Source: Evernia prunastri
Lineage: Eukaryota > Ascomycota > Lecanoromycetes > Lecanorales > Parmeliaceae
DNA length: 64,000 bases
Direction of reading: 5' to 3'
Assembly: GCA_003184365.1 (NCBI GenBank)
Contig: NKYR01000015.1
Span: 310,001-374,000, forward strand
Below, in pieces: positions 32,989 through 44,510 of this stretch; position 1 is the stretch's first letter, and each line of letters begins with the position of its first letter. Under the pieces are notes generated by a model. It made no database searches, was not told where the DNA came from, and was given only the letters and a program-made list of their open reading frames with translations. A program made the translations under genes and the position numbers.

Positions 32989-33895
32989 ATCATACCCCGA
33001 ACGGTTTAATCCTTACCATCTCATACCCCAAATTACATTTTCATACCCCTCCACCAAGGCAAAGGGTATGGATCGATGCTTCTGAGGTATCATTTGGTAA
33101 ATCCTTTTCTTCTCTTCTTTTTTCCTTCCCCCCCCCCTCCATTGTGTCCCGAAGGCCCCCCGAAGAACCACCCCCGAATTGTCCTTTCAGGATAAAACCC
33201 CTAAAAAGTACATCTTTNNNNNNNNNNNNNNNNNNNNCCTCCACCAAGGCAAAGGGTATGGATCGATGCTTCTGAGGTATCATTTGGTAAATCCTTTTCT
33301 TCTCTTCTTTTTTCCTTCCCCCCCCCCCTCCATTGTGTCCCGAAGGCCCCCCGAAGAACCACCCCCGAATTGTCCTTTCAGGATAAAACCCCTAAAAAGT
33401 ACATCTTTTACATTTTCATACCCCAGCAGCTTCCAGTTTGACCGAATCGTACCCCTAAGGAGTTCATATCCCTAAGGGGTATGAGAATGTAATTTGGGGT
33501 ATGAAATGGTAAGGATTCAACCTTCTGAAGTGTGAATGGGTAATTTGCCCGTATGAAAATGCAGTGAGGGGGTATGAACCGTCAGGATTCAACATTTTGG
33601 GGTATGACTTAGTAACTTGCCCGGGGGAAGGGGTTCTTTCGGGGTTACTCTGGACGAGGGGAAAAGAAAAAAGCCCCCCCCTTTTCTCACATCCTCTCTT
33701 GAGCCCCCAGAAGAATGTCCCCCGGAGAGTATCTTCCAAAGAGTCCCTAATAGTATCCCTAAAAAGTGTATGTTTTACAATTTCATACCCCAGCAGCTTC
33801 TAGTTTCAGCGATTCATATCCCTAAGGGGTATGAAAAGGTAATTTGGAGTATTAATTGGTAAGGATCCAACCTTTTGGGGTTTGAATCAGTGATC
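32989..33895. mobile_element. Non-autonomous TIR element (MITE-like), internally repeated
   Basis: The left end (32989-33050) and the reverse complement of the right end (33825-33893) match over about 60 bp, sharing AATCCTTACCA, CCAAATTAC and TTTTCATACCCCT. The same end motif is repeated inside at about 33474-33545 and, more weakly, 33570-33624. A direct repeat of about 80-90 bp (CTAAAAAGT, CCCCAGCAGCTTC, CATATCCCTAAGGGGTATG) occurs at 33391-33483 and 33757-33835. No transposase is present, so any mobility would depend on an enzyme elsewhere. I could not fix target-site duplications. The element also contains the 20-N gap. Confidence 0.65.
33048..33408. repeat. Direct repeat around a 20-N gap, probable assembly artefact
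   Basis: Copy 1 is 33048-33217, followed by N at 33218-33237, and copy 2 is 33238-33408. The copies agree except for a C homopolymer of 10 versus 11. As at 1803, overlapping contig ends were probably placed side by side instead of merged. Confidence 0.85.
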
Positions 33896-34819
33896 TGCCC
33901 GTCTCGCTCTATAAGATCATAAGTCGACATTGTTTATCTGTTGACGTGTACAAGAAAGTCAGGATGGAGGGTGCTGGCCCTGGAACTAGGGTGGTGCTCA
34001 TTGCCAGGAGCTGTCTCGGACAGCCAAGAAGTCATCTTTAACTGACACTATGTTCAGTGCCTACAACAGGTACAACTATTGAGCCGACGGCACCCACGCT
34101 CAAATGTAAGAGTGCATCCGGTCCGCTATAAGCGAGCGTCTCGAATGGTCATTGGCCCACCCAATCTATGGAATTCGAAGCCCTGAACGCCGTCTCAACG
34201 AGATTGGTTTGCTCTCAGTGACCTTTGCAGTTACCAATACGATTCTGACTTGCCAGTGGGGGCCGCTTGTCGTAGTTTGCTTAGAGTCGTGCCAACGTTG
34301 TAGATGGGAAGCAATTTAGTGAAATCTTAGACCTTCGACTGACAGGAATCCGCACGAGCGAGCGAGAAAGATAGGGGAGCAAGGGTGCAGCGGCAGATGA
34401 TGGACGGCCAGAAAGCGTACTGTGGAAGCGCACTGTGGCAGAGTGTTATCATAACAGTGCAAGAAGGAAAAGGACACTTTGGCTAACGTGGACAAGCTTC
34501 GTGTGAAATAAGTCATTACGGGCACACGATAGATGCACAAAGCCAGTGTAGTCATCTGCTAACAGGCTCTCTCTCACTAGAAAATGCTAAGGCTTTCATG
34601 CGTCACATTTCCATCCAGTCGAAAACACGTCTAGTTTGCAGGAAAAGACAGTGCACCAACGAGCCACCAAGACCCTCTCGGTCCTTAGTCTTGTACCGTA
34701 TCACTTGAACATCCATACCCAAGAAGCTCATCCCATGCATTATCCCCACGATCCTAGCTCCTCACTTATTTCGCTTATCGTTGTCCTTATCAGCTGGAGT
34801 CTCGACTAGAATGAGGCGA
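33896..34819. other. Intergenic, no gene seen
   Basis: No supported frames on either strand. Confidence 0.5.
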
Positions 34820-35116
34820 TTACTGTAGAGCTTGCTTACAGGTCGGCACATTGGTCACGTTGCCCAGCGGCTGGCTGTTGCCACTCAAAGCCGTCATGTT
34901 ACGCGCGGCCTGGATCTCATTGCTGGCATGATGGGGCTGTTGGATGGAACCCTGTGGAGCCGTATTCTCGTCCGGCATGGTTATCGTATTGTGATGTAGA
35001 GACAAAGTCCGTTGGTTGATGAGTCGGGTGATTTGATCGAGCAGGTCTTTGGATAATAAAGCGGTTGTTATAGACGGAAGAAAGCTCCAGATGAAAATGA
35101 CGAGTGGGCGGTCCAT
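34820..35116 (-). CDS. Possible small secreted protein
   Basis: From MDRPLVIFIWSFLPSITTAL, a good signal peptide, the frame runs 98 residues. The mature part is hydrophilic, rich in Gln, Asn and Thr, with a single cysteine near the end (NVPTC). A GTAAGC overlaps that Cys codon. Splicing to CATTCTAG 34 nt on would give a charged tail ETPADKDNDKRNK, but such an intron would be unusually short. No family recognised. Confidence 0.4.
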   Translation of the reverse strand: MDRPLVIFIWSFLPSITTALLSKDLLDQITRLINQRTLSLHHNTITMPDENTAPQGSIQQPHHASNEIQAARNMTALSGNSQPLGNVTNVPTCKQALQ

Positions 35117-35134
35117 ACTTATAGGGCGTTTCAA

Positions 35135-36912
35135 CTGGCTCTAACGTGGGGCCGCCCAAAACGGTTTACACAAGCCTAAGCCTCACACCCTGTCTGAATT
35201 GTGCGAGCTCCGCTGCCTGTCGATCATCTGCAGTGCGGCGCCTCACTAGCTGATGGGCACTGCGACCCGCCTCAGGTTGACGCCTGAGAGCCGTCGTTTC
35301 TGTCGCGAGGGCTGGCGATCCTCGGCAGGTGGCCGCTTGATAGGTGTGTACATGTTGTCTTGTCATAGGCTGCTCTGTATGGTTGGAAGAAAGAAAAATA
35401 AAAACAACGGAGGCAGATAGATGTCCCTAACGCCGCTAAATGCTGACATTCGCTCATGCATGATCGGAAAGTGAGGCGTCCAATCAGGATCTCGCCCCAT
35501 CTCCCCGAGAGAGTGGGAGAAGCGTTGATGCGTTTCTTTATTCGCAAATCGGAATATCTCTTTTTCTCCTTTTCGATCGTATGAGAAACGTCTCGATGAT
35601 CTCACATTCTGTGTTGCGCGGAGCCATTATAACCTAAGCCGTCAACGTCTGGATGTACGACCCGTAAGGCTCCTTTCAGCAAACGAAGCAGAGCGGCCGA
35701 ATCATTCCGTGGTGATCATGCAAGGCGACAGGGTGAACCTGTACTCCGTCATGGATTCCAGCATACATTGGTACAGCCAACGACGGGACGGACGCAGACG
35801 GAGACCGTGGTGAAGGAGGCTCCCGGCTTCTCCACGTTCCCAGCGTTCCCAGAGTCCGGCCCATGCGCGCACGTCTCAACGAATATGGCTCTTGCCGCAG
35901 CAATTTCGCGAGGAGGTACGACAACTGGCTCCGCTGATCACAAGCAAAGTCACCGGCGAGAACACACAGAGAGAGAGAGAGGGGGGGGGGGGGGGGGGGG
36001 GGGGGGCGAGTCCATCAGGAAGAGCGAGGCTCATGACGATCGAGGATTCACTGACTATCTTCCAGGCGCCCCTCGTTCTACCCCTAAGCGCAAACAACAC
36101 TTCGCCTAGCTGGCTGTGAAAGCGCGATTCCATACTGCGTCCCTGGCATTCCGATGAGCCAGCAGCTCCTCGGCGCTATAGGGCGCAGTCACTCGTCGAG
36201 CCACGCTCACACGAGCATTACCAGGGCGAGGCCGAAGCACGTACCTGTTTGTTTAGCGAAGTGGCCGAAGTAAGATTATCTCGGGGCACTAATCCTCACT
36301 TTACTCAAGATACTCTTGTCTTTCCCTTGAGATGCCCCCCTTACCCTGCGAGACCCCCTGACTACAGACGTAGTCACCGCGGATAAAACGGACACGCCCA
36401 TGTGCGAGCCTGCCGTACCTCGATCCTCGATTGATTGATTGATTGATCGATCGATCCGCACCGGGCACTCTCCCTATTACCGCGGGTAGCTTCCACAGGC
36501 TTCAAACGCCCACCCAGATGTGTCACGGTTTCCCCCAGATTTCAAATGGGTGCACCATACACACGTACAACAGATCGCGTGGTTTGTCGACATGCATATG
36601 GTACTATGGTTCGGCTCACTCATAGCAAGCATGACCGTCTCGCGTCTACGGCGAGCGTGGGAAGAATAGGGGAGGCGAGGGGACGAATGGGGACGGGGCG
36701 CTTTTAGGCTGCGGATCTCCAGATTTTGGCCGAGGGTGGAGAGATACGGCTCGGGCAGATACAAGGGACAAACATCTCCGAAGCACATGGTTTGAATTCA
36801 GTCCATTGTACCACGATATTATTTCGCCGCGATGCTCTTCGTCCTCCCCGTCGCACCTTTATACCACACTTGACCCTCTTTCCCTCCAACTAGGAAAATT
36901 CTGAGTCCCATT
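35135..36912. other. Intergenic, simple-sequence rich
   Basis: I see no gene. There is an (AG)n plus G-run at about 35970-36006 and a (GATT/GATC)n patch near 36430-36455. The G-run is long enough to be a sequencing trouble spot. Confidence 0.5.
35970..36006. repeat. (AG)n followed by a poly-G run
   Basis: AGAGAGAGAGAG followed by more than 20 G in a row. Nearby open frames reading through it as poly-Gly are artefacts. Confidence 0.9.
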
Positions 36913-37215
36913 TCATCCGCTAGCAGCAATCAACTTGTGGAGGACATCCACGTCGGTGATCTCGCTCGGAGGCACGCAGCAGCAGCACTTCTCGCCTCGT
37001 GTACCAAATGCATCAGCGCATCATACGCAAATCGAGAGAAATTTAACAGCAGCAAACGATCATGACTCACCGACATCGGCCAACTCGGCCGCGGTGAAGT
37101 AGGCCATATTGATGGCTCGGCGGAGAGCGACGCCGGCGGGGCTGGGATCAGGGGTGGGAGAGGTGGCAGCAAAGGCAGCTAGGGCAGCGAAGAGGGCGGG
37201 GATGGAGAATTGCAT
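36913..37215 (-). CDS. Small secreted peptide with CCCC motif
   Basis: Two exons give 75 residues: 37215-37071 and 36995-36913, with a 75-nt intron (GTGAGT...CGAG). Residues 1-18 (MQFSIPALFAALAAFAAT) are a clean signal peptide. A short pro-like part follows (PTPDPSPAGVALRR), with a dibasic RR that a Kex2-type protease could cut. Then come INMAYFTAAELADVG and, right after the splice, EKCCCCVPPSE, ending VLHKLIAASG. Four consecutive cysteines are rare. The model is supported by frame and phase agreement, although each exon alone is too short to stand out. It lies 2.5 kb from a UstYa-like gene. Effector-like or precursor-peptide-like roles are conjecture. Confidence 0.68.
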
Positions 37216-39686
37216 GTCGGCGACTGATCTTGAGGTTTAGACTGGTTTGAGATCAAGTTGAAGTCTGGATGGCGTCTGCGTTGAAGTGATGGTGGGTGGA
37301 GAGTGAGAGAGAAAGGGATGGAAAAGGGCTTTTTGTACACGAGCTGAGGGCGTATAGGACAGGTCTGTTCTGTTCTCCTGGTTTTTTGAACCCCTTCCTC
37401 TGGTCTAAGCTGGGTTGTCTCCGGATTGAGGCATCTACTCATCTCCTTGGGCGGGCAACACCGAAGAGGAAGCTCGGCATGCAATCCAACGTTTCCGTAC
37501 CCAGTTGGCTCCCCACGTCTTGCTCCCTGATCATCTATCAAGCTGTTCTGTGCCGCTTTTCGTTTGCCATCAGGCTTTCATCCTGTGGTAGCGGCTGATG
37601 TGATTAGACTGCATTTTCCGACGAGTGCACATTTATTGTTGAACTGAAATCGACAACCAACGAGAGTAAGGGTTTTCGATTCCGCGCAAGCTGGAGATTG
37701 CTCGAAAGGTGCTTAGTGTACATGAAGCTGCATTTCCGTCTTGCATCAATGTCGTCTGGTACCCTTTGCACCAGTCCATGCTCGATGCGCAGACTCTTGC
37801 TACATTCCTCGGGCTTACAACTAGGCAGGGGCCAAAAGGTGTTTGGGTATAGTAAGCATACCTTGAGAACATGCGATCCACAAGGGTGAGACGGGTATGC
37901 TCCCCATGTGCACTGGTATCATTCGGGGTGAAATCCGGATAACTTCAGCATATGCAAACCCTCACCCTTCTGAGCTGTACCCCAACATTGGGTTTCCTTA
38001 AAGAGACAACACTGACCCGCTACAACCTGGATATTAAGCAGTGCTGAGGCCTACCTCTTGCAGACTAGGCGGCGGGGGAGCAATGTGCTCGCTCTGTAAT
38101 GCTTGGTTTGTAGACTTGACGGGGTAAGGTACGTCTGGAAGTTCTTCCCTGATCTAGAATGCAATCATGGCGGACTGTTATGACCTGTTGCATATGCACT
38201 GCCTAGCCAGCTGCAAGGCGCTGTGTCTGGTGTTTATGAAGAGCTATATGAGGACTAGAGACACAATCTTCAGTCTCCGCAGTCTAGATTAATTAGTACC
38301 TCAAGTTTCACATGCACGCATGAAGTTTGCTTCATCTACCCTGCACACAGAACCAAGTGCTGTCGAGTACAGAGCGAGGTCCATAGTCTGTACTTAAGAT
38401 CCGGCACCGGTGCTGATAACAGCTCGAAGCCTCGGGAACCTTAGTTTCAGAAAGATAGTGAGGGGAGTCGAGGCAAAGATACCGCTGAGTGCACGTGTTC
38501 TGAATTGAAGGACTTTTGTCGTTCCTCTGGGCTTCTCGATTGAGGTACTGATTCTCAAAGCTTGACCAAGGCAGGCTAGGTGGAATTCCAAGAACTTCAA
38601 GCACATGGTCCAGATGACCTCGCATTCTGTCGAGGAGTTATGGAGGTCTGAGCGTAAGAATTTCTGGATTTTGGCGGGTGCAGGACTTTCGGTGCCGACT
38701 TCCTTACGCGCTCCCTCGTACTTTTGTCGTACTTTTGCAAGTCCAGCACCATCGACAGTTGTAGAAAGAGATGAATGTTTGTGATCGGAGAGCATTTTCA
38801 AAAGAATCATCATCTACATATTACTATTTTCTCATTCTTACAAAATATTGTATTTTTCCCCCCTGTTTTTTGGACTGTCGGGAAATGGCGTCAAGAGAGG
38901 GAATTTCGAAAGCATCTGCTCAGCAAACCTACAGGACCCTGGTTCCTGTGACATATTAACCAAGCTTCTACTTGTGAATGGCAACTCATGCCAATCATGC
39001 CAAACTGTTGGAAGTGCTGGAGGTAAGAATATCTGTATAGATAGGTATTTTGTTGAAGCAGCGTCGACGGACGCAACGGCTCGCCCCCACAGCGGCAACC
39101 TTTTCCCTAATGTAGCCCCACGTCCTGGACTGGTTGCTTGCATTATGCGATGCATTCATTATATTTATTGGGGAAATTACCTTGCTTTACAAGTGCGGCA
39201 TCCGTGGTTCCGACCCGACCTACCTTATCTCTCGGCACAAGCGCTGCAAATAACACAAGTAGCAGCAGTCTAACAAAACTGTAATGCCAGCGGCCAACTA
39301 TGAAGCTTCAACTCTCCAAGTTTTTGCTGCAGGGCACTCGTATCTTTCTAGTCTCCTGATGTATGCGAGAGTCCCAGGTGCTGAGATGGATAGACTGCTT
39401 GCCAAACAAGGACAGCCTGGCCATGTGCAGGCGAAGATGTCGGGGAATCGACTACTCTCTATCATTTCGCAGCACGAACATCATGCCGTGTAGTGGTGCG
39501 ATGAAACTTTGAGAACCCGAGAGCATGGGCGGCTCCGGCAAGTGCTTGTCCGGCCGGTAGAAGCTCGCACGCCTGACCTCTGTGCGCCCTCCACGCCCCG
39601 TCCACCACTTTGCCAGTACATGACTTGGGCAAGTGTCATTCTCTGATCTAAAGGGCACACACATCTTTCTTCCTCACGTCTAGATC
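37216..39686. other. Intergenic, weak protein-like traces only
   Basis: On the minus strand two overlapping frames near 38330-38810 contain protein-like pieces (LLDRMRGHLDHVLEVLG in one, ARKEVGTESPAPAKIQKFL in the other) that do not join. They may be remains of a gene. Nothing else is supported. Confidence 0.4.
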
Positions 39687-40749
39687 ATGATGCCGTTCTT
39701 CAGCTTCCAGAGATCAACGTGGAAGGACCGTTACCTCCTTGGCCAACAGTACGACGAAGAAGGCAGCAATGTCTTTGAGAAATCAGGGGCGAGCTTGCCA
39801 GAGCGGCGCTCTTCTATACCACGATTGCTCCTCATCTATACCACTGTTGTAACCTGTTACTCAACGGTAATAACCGCCGGCTTAAGCCACCACATGGTCA
39901 GATCTAAATACGCAGGACCAAATATAATCTACAGCAAGTTGTGCGAACACTCTCGAAAGAATCCTGGCTAACCGGGTCCAGCCCCAGCGAGAAGAGTCAT
40001 GGACTACCGGCTTACAGGGCCGATATCAATGTATCCAAACGAATATCACGGACATCCGTTCTTTGGAGACCCATCACCAGAGCTCGATCATGGCTGGAAC
40101 GATCGCTTGAGGTGTAAGAAAGCTTCCATCATCGACTCGCATGCTGGAGTACTGACGGTGTTGAAGATTCCATGATACGCCTCTCCCCAGAGGAGTTCTC
40201 GCACTACAACCAAAGCGGTATCATTCTGGGCGACGGATCGGGATATCTCGCTACCCCAACGGCCTATCACAACCTGCACTGTATCAGATTCCTCCACACC
40301 ACTCTCTACCCGGATTACTACTTTCCCGACGACTCAGAAAAGGAGCAACTCAGCAGAGACGCTCACGCCCGTACTTATCCACCCCCCCCACCCCCCCTCC
40401 CCCGCGCCTTGAGAATGCATCTCCGTAGGCTGACAACGTGGCCAGGACACTGCCTACACAATTTGTACCGCTCGCTGACTTGTCACCCGGACATGACTAT
40501 CCGCGTTATGCGGTGGCATCCAAATCTACTCCTGCCGTCGCCCATGGACCACGAGCACGAATGCATGGACTGGGATAGCATCGACGAGTGGGCGAAGGAG
40601 CGGTACGTGAATACGGCGACACCAGGGTTGCTGGTACATCCGACCAAAGGTAAGCATTGCCGTGTGAGGGTTTGGAGTTTTCTGGCTAATGGTGGCTCCT
40701 AGGAGAGGTGTTCCCTGGCGGGAAGTATGTGGAGCACGACGAGGAGTGA
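39687..40749 (+). CDS. UstYa-like (DUF3328) oxidase
   Basis: Four exons give 302 residues: 39687-39933, 39982-40113, 40167-40649 and 40703-40749. Intron 1 (39934-39981, 48 nt) is a GC-AG intron with the classic GCAAGT donor, GGCTAAC branch and TCCAG. It removes an in-frame TAA and builds YTPARRVMDYRL. The other introns are GT-AG, 53 nt each. Layout: charged N-terminus, one membrane helix (LLLIYTTVVTCYSTVITAGL), then EYHG...GDPSPELDHGW and the first HxxHC motif as HNLHC. The second motif is degenerate (WPGHCLHNL...LTCHPD), followed by HECMDWDSIDEW. A Pro-rich insert lies between them. The family modifies ribosomal peptides (ustiloxin and cyclochlorotine type) or other metabolites. No cluster partners such as a precursor with KR-flanked repeats, or a tyrosinase, are seen. 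Confidence 0.82.
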
Positions 40750-42178
40750 AACCTCGTTTAACTGGTCTTCGGAGCAGGTCTGATGCTGTCCATGAGTCCC
40801 TAGGCATTTAGAATTGCTCGCAGTGTTTCATCTATACATGGAACACCACCGCACAGTCGTAGTGTAATTGATACCTTGCAATGCACTCGTACTGGTATTG
40901 GACGTCCCTCTCTCGACCGACCCGCTACCTTCCGAAATCGAACGTGCCCGAGGCACTGTTCGTCTGCCATCCATCACCCGCTAACACGATTCCCCGGGTG
41001 TAGCAAATAGCCCTCAACTTGCGCTTTCTCCGTCGGAGAAACAGCAAACGCCGCACACAGAGGAGCTTTCTTTCGCGGTCACCAAGTCCCGTCAGCAGAT
41101 CGGCGCTTTCCTTTCGTGTGTTGTGCAACTATCTGTAAGCATCATACCAGAGCAGTTGTACTAAGTCTTTCGATAACAGACAGATGGAAGACGTCCTCCC
41201 TTGCAGGCTGAAGGACAACTGTTTAGGGGGATCGTCCGTGAGAGGCCTACGATGGGCTCCAACAGCTTCCTCCAAAAGGTTTGCGGCTTCGGCGCGTGAC
41301 TCTACGTAGCTACAACAGTGGATTGAATACGATTCTCCCCTAACTGCGCCTTTGCGTGAGTTTCCGCCTCTACAAATGGGGGGTAAGTTCTAGTAGCACA
41401 GGCACAACAATAGGACATTCAACTTCCAAACTATGCTGTACACTCTCTCGCCATATATGCTCTGGTGAAGCAAGCGTGAGACTCTTCCTAAGACCGAAAC
41501 CGACGGGGCACCGAAAAGTCCCGGACTCGTGCGCCGCCGGGACGGTCGAATACGCGGGCAGACCTGAAGGATTGCCCGAAATGGTGCGCTTGGGGTTTCG
41601 GAGCTGTACCTGGCCTAAGGTGAGCTCGAGGGGGGGGGTTCAGTACCCCTATTTCGGAACCCAAATCCTACCTACGCTCCCCCAGGACCGCACCTCTCGG
41701 AGGTCCTCAGGGTCCTCACTTGTACCTTGCAATACTCGGCTCTCTTCTTCTGCGAAGGCCATTTACACTGTGGTACCCTGCTATCCCCATCCTGCGTGGT
41801 CCTTTGATCCCGAAGAATGTCCCTTCTGCTTACACGTATGGTATCCTTCTATACGAAAAGTCTCCTATCGTACCGCAAGCTCTCTTATCCTACGGATGTC
41901 ACCATACTTTGGATGAAGGGTTTGTGCAGATCATTGATGCGCTTTGTGGGCTTTCGATTGAGGTTCAGTGATTCTCACGCTACGGTAACATTTCCATAAT
42001 CAACCCTTTTCCCGGTGTTCCATTCATTTGTTGTCATCAAACGAGCCCGTTGCCTGGTGGCCTTCGACATCATCCCAACAGTACCGTCGAATAAATATCG
42101 CTGATCCGAACACGCTACCCAGCTAAGCCGAAGGACGCCAATCCGAGAATAGTACCTCATGAGGAAGTCACACTGAGT
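40750..42178. other. Intergenic with a possible gene remnant
   Basis: A plus-strand frame ending at 41971 (LYLAILGSLLLRRPFTLW, then CHHTLDEGFVQIIDALC) is protein-like. It is preceded by a possible intron, 41622-41685 (GTGAGC...CCCCCAG). I could not build a start or name a family, so I leave it as a remnant. Confidence 0.35.
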
Positions 42179-44510
42179 CTACATCAGCGTGGCCTTCGTA
42201 TACAGACAGCAGCCATACAAACCTGTCTTTGCATGTTCATCCGACCCGACCTGACGACTCCTCGAAAGGTAGACATCCCCGCCGTCATCCTTTTCAAGCT
42301 GGACGTAAATGCCCTCCGCCGCACGCTCCATCTGCTTGGCGTGTACCATATGCGCAACTCTATCATCGCGGCTGCCAAGGCCTATGCCGTGGAACAGGGT
42401 TGCGAGGACATTGGATTTCCAGGCGGTGACGTGCTGCCTGCTGTTGGAGATGATGGAGACAAGCAGGAGCGCACAAGATAGCAGCACCAAAGCCACGGGT
42501 AGCGCGAGCCATTGCCACTTTACAGAAACGTAGATTTCCGTTCGCCAAGCCGTACCGGAGACCTGATCTCCCTGGGGCTGATTGCGGACAGCGTCGGTCA
42601 TGCGATCGGCCAAATTTCCCATGTAGTCGTTCAGGTTCTCTACCTGCCACAGCGCTTTCGCAATTTCCGAGGATGGCGCAAATGCGCTCACGTCGTCAGG
42701 ATCTTTACTCGGCTTAGTAGAAAGACTTCCTTCAAGGATTGGGTTTAAACCATCAGCAAGCGCGTAGAGTATTGTCGAGTCAACATGGAAATTTGGTTCA
42801 CTACCATTGGCATCTTTCCAAACAAGAGACCTCAAGGTTTCATTGCTTGAGAGCGCATTTTGGTAGATGATTCCGTTGTTGATATTCGTGTCTAAGGTCT
42901 GGACACATAGGGATAATGTGCACGCAGTTATGTTGGCAACTATTTCATCTTCGAATGGAGCAAGATTATTGATTTGGATAGCGCGGCCAAAGCCTAGGAA
43001 AGCATCCGAGAAATTCAACCCCCCTATCGACCCTAGAACTTCCCATTCGGGGTCTGGAATTTCACGGTCGGGGTCTGCAATGTCCGTGAAATTGCGAAAT
43101 GGCAAATTCAATTGTAAATTGGCAAAACTCATATTCTTAGCACTAATTGGAGCAAATTGGTCGTCGCCTGGTCCAATCCAAAGGTCCCTGGAAAGCTGCA
43201 GCGTCAGGTTGCACACACCTGCCCTTTCGGATACCATCTTTTCGGGTATCAACTGGTAAAGACAACTCGTACTGATAGCACCGAGATAGCCTGGACGCAG
43301 AGGGAAAGTACAGTTTGACCAAGTCGTCCCCCAAAGGTTACACTCAGTATGGCAGTCTGGAGTGATGTCGGTAGTAATATCCCTACATTCACTGCAGAAA
43401 CCAATGATTCCAAAGGGTTCGAAAGTGCAGTTACCAGTGATACACTTGGATTCTAATGATGATGCCGTAGGGTTCAAACTCAGGAGGGCGTTGTAGATAG
43501 TTGCTGTCATAGATAGTGGTAGAATATTAACTGTAGGGTATTAGTCAAAACGAAACAGAGAATGCGATATCTGACTATTTGAAGAGAAGTTGAAGTTTCA
43601 CATTCTTATTTAAGTCCTACAACAGGTGCGAACGAGACAGCGTCTTCGAGATCCGTTCGCAGAAAATACCAGGGAATTACAGAGGATGTGAACATAGAGA
43701 CATAGAGCTTACAGTCAACTGTCTGGCCCGTATCGGTCCAGTTCTTCATTCGCGGAACGTTTGCCGATGCTTCCCCAGCGACACAGACGGGCTTCAAGGG
43801 ATAACTAAGAACCTGCTGAGTGAACGGATCCACAGCAACGGAAGCAAGGACGATGAAGGCTCCACATGACGCTAGAAGATTACGTCTTCTCAACCGCATC
43901 AGGAGAGCCATAGCTCCGAACGGACCGCGGCTTGCCTCGTCGGTAGCGTAAAAATCAGCCAGTCTTTGTGGCCGCTTGCGAGACAACAGCCATTTCGATT
44001 GGCCTATACATTGTATAGCTGCAAGTAGCATAGAACTCTGTTATCATGAGTCAATGCGTTGTAAGGCAGACTGTCCGTTTGCGGGCGTACCTTAGCCATA
44101 GTGGACAGGACTGAGACCATAGCATTGAGCGTGATATTATATGGCCAAGTCGGTAAGGGCTTATCGTCATAGATCGCAAGGATGACGATGATCACAACAG
44201 TAAAGCCTAGGCTCAATGCCAATCCGGCTATCTCCCATAGCCACCAGTCCCAGATTATAGATCCTCTATCCGATCCCACGTTGGGAGGTTCTAGCGGAGC
44301 CTCGCCGGTTTGCCCGGCTGGCTCTTTGATGTCCGATTCGGAGTCTTCCTCTACGTGTAGTAGCCTTTCGGTCGAGGTCCCTATATGCTTTTCACCGTCT
44401 CCGATATCCAGGTGCGACCCGCCATCTTCATTCACGAGGGTACACGGGCCATGGGTTGACTGTCCGGTGGAGTAGGTCTGGAGGTGGATATCGGGTGGAC
44501 TGGAAGCCAT
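42179..44510 (-). CDS. DUF3176 multi-pass membrane protein
   Basis: Three exons give 698 residues: 44510-44091, 44037-43713 and 43530-42179. Introns are 44090-44038 (53 nt) and 43712-43531 (182 nt). After a polar N-terminus, IWDWWLWEIAGLALSLGFTV opens the DUF3176 domain (PF11374). ILAIYDDKPLPTWP, VSVLSTMAK and IGQSKWLL follow, then RGPFGA and a second helix before VDPFTQQ. The long outer part holds several Cys pairs (CITGNCTFE, FCSECRDI) and many N-glycosylation sites. A last helix (WLALPVALVLLSCALLLVSI) precedes TAWKSNVLATLFHG. The family is common in filamentous fungi and has no known role. The GTAAGC second donor lies after TVD; unspliced reading would stop at 43606. Frame intact, unlike the related fragment at 5.4-6.2 kb. 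Confidence 0.85.

Noticed and set aside
35768..36109. Plus-strand frame with a Gly run
   Set aside because: The Gly run is the (AG)n/poly-G repeat; the rest has no domain.
38332..38813. Two overlapping minus-strand frames with protein-like pieces
   Set aside because: The pieces lie in different frames with no intron joining them and no recognisable family; at best a remnant.
41356..41971. Possible two-exon plus-strand gene
   Set aside because: A plausible intron exists, but there is no start, no family and an unclear phase; kept only as a remnant note.
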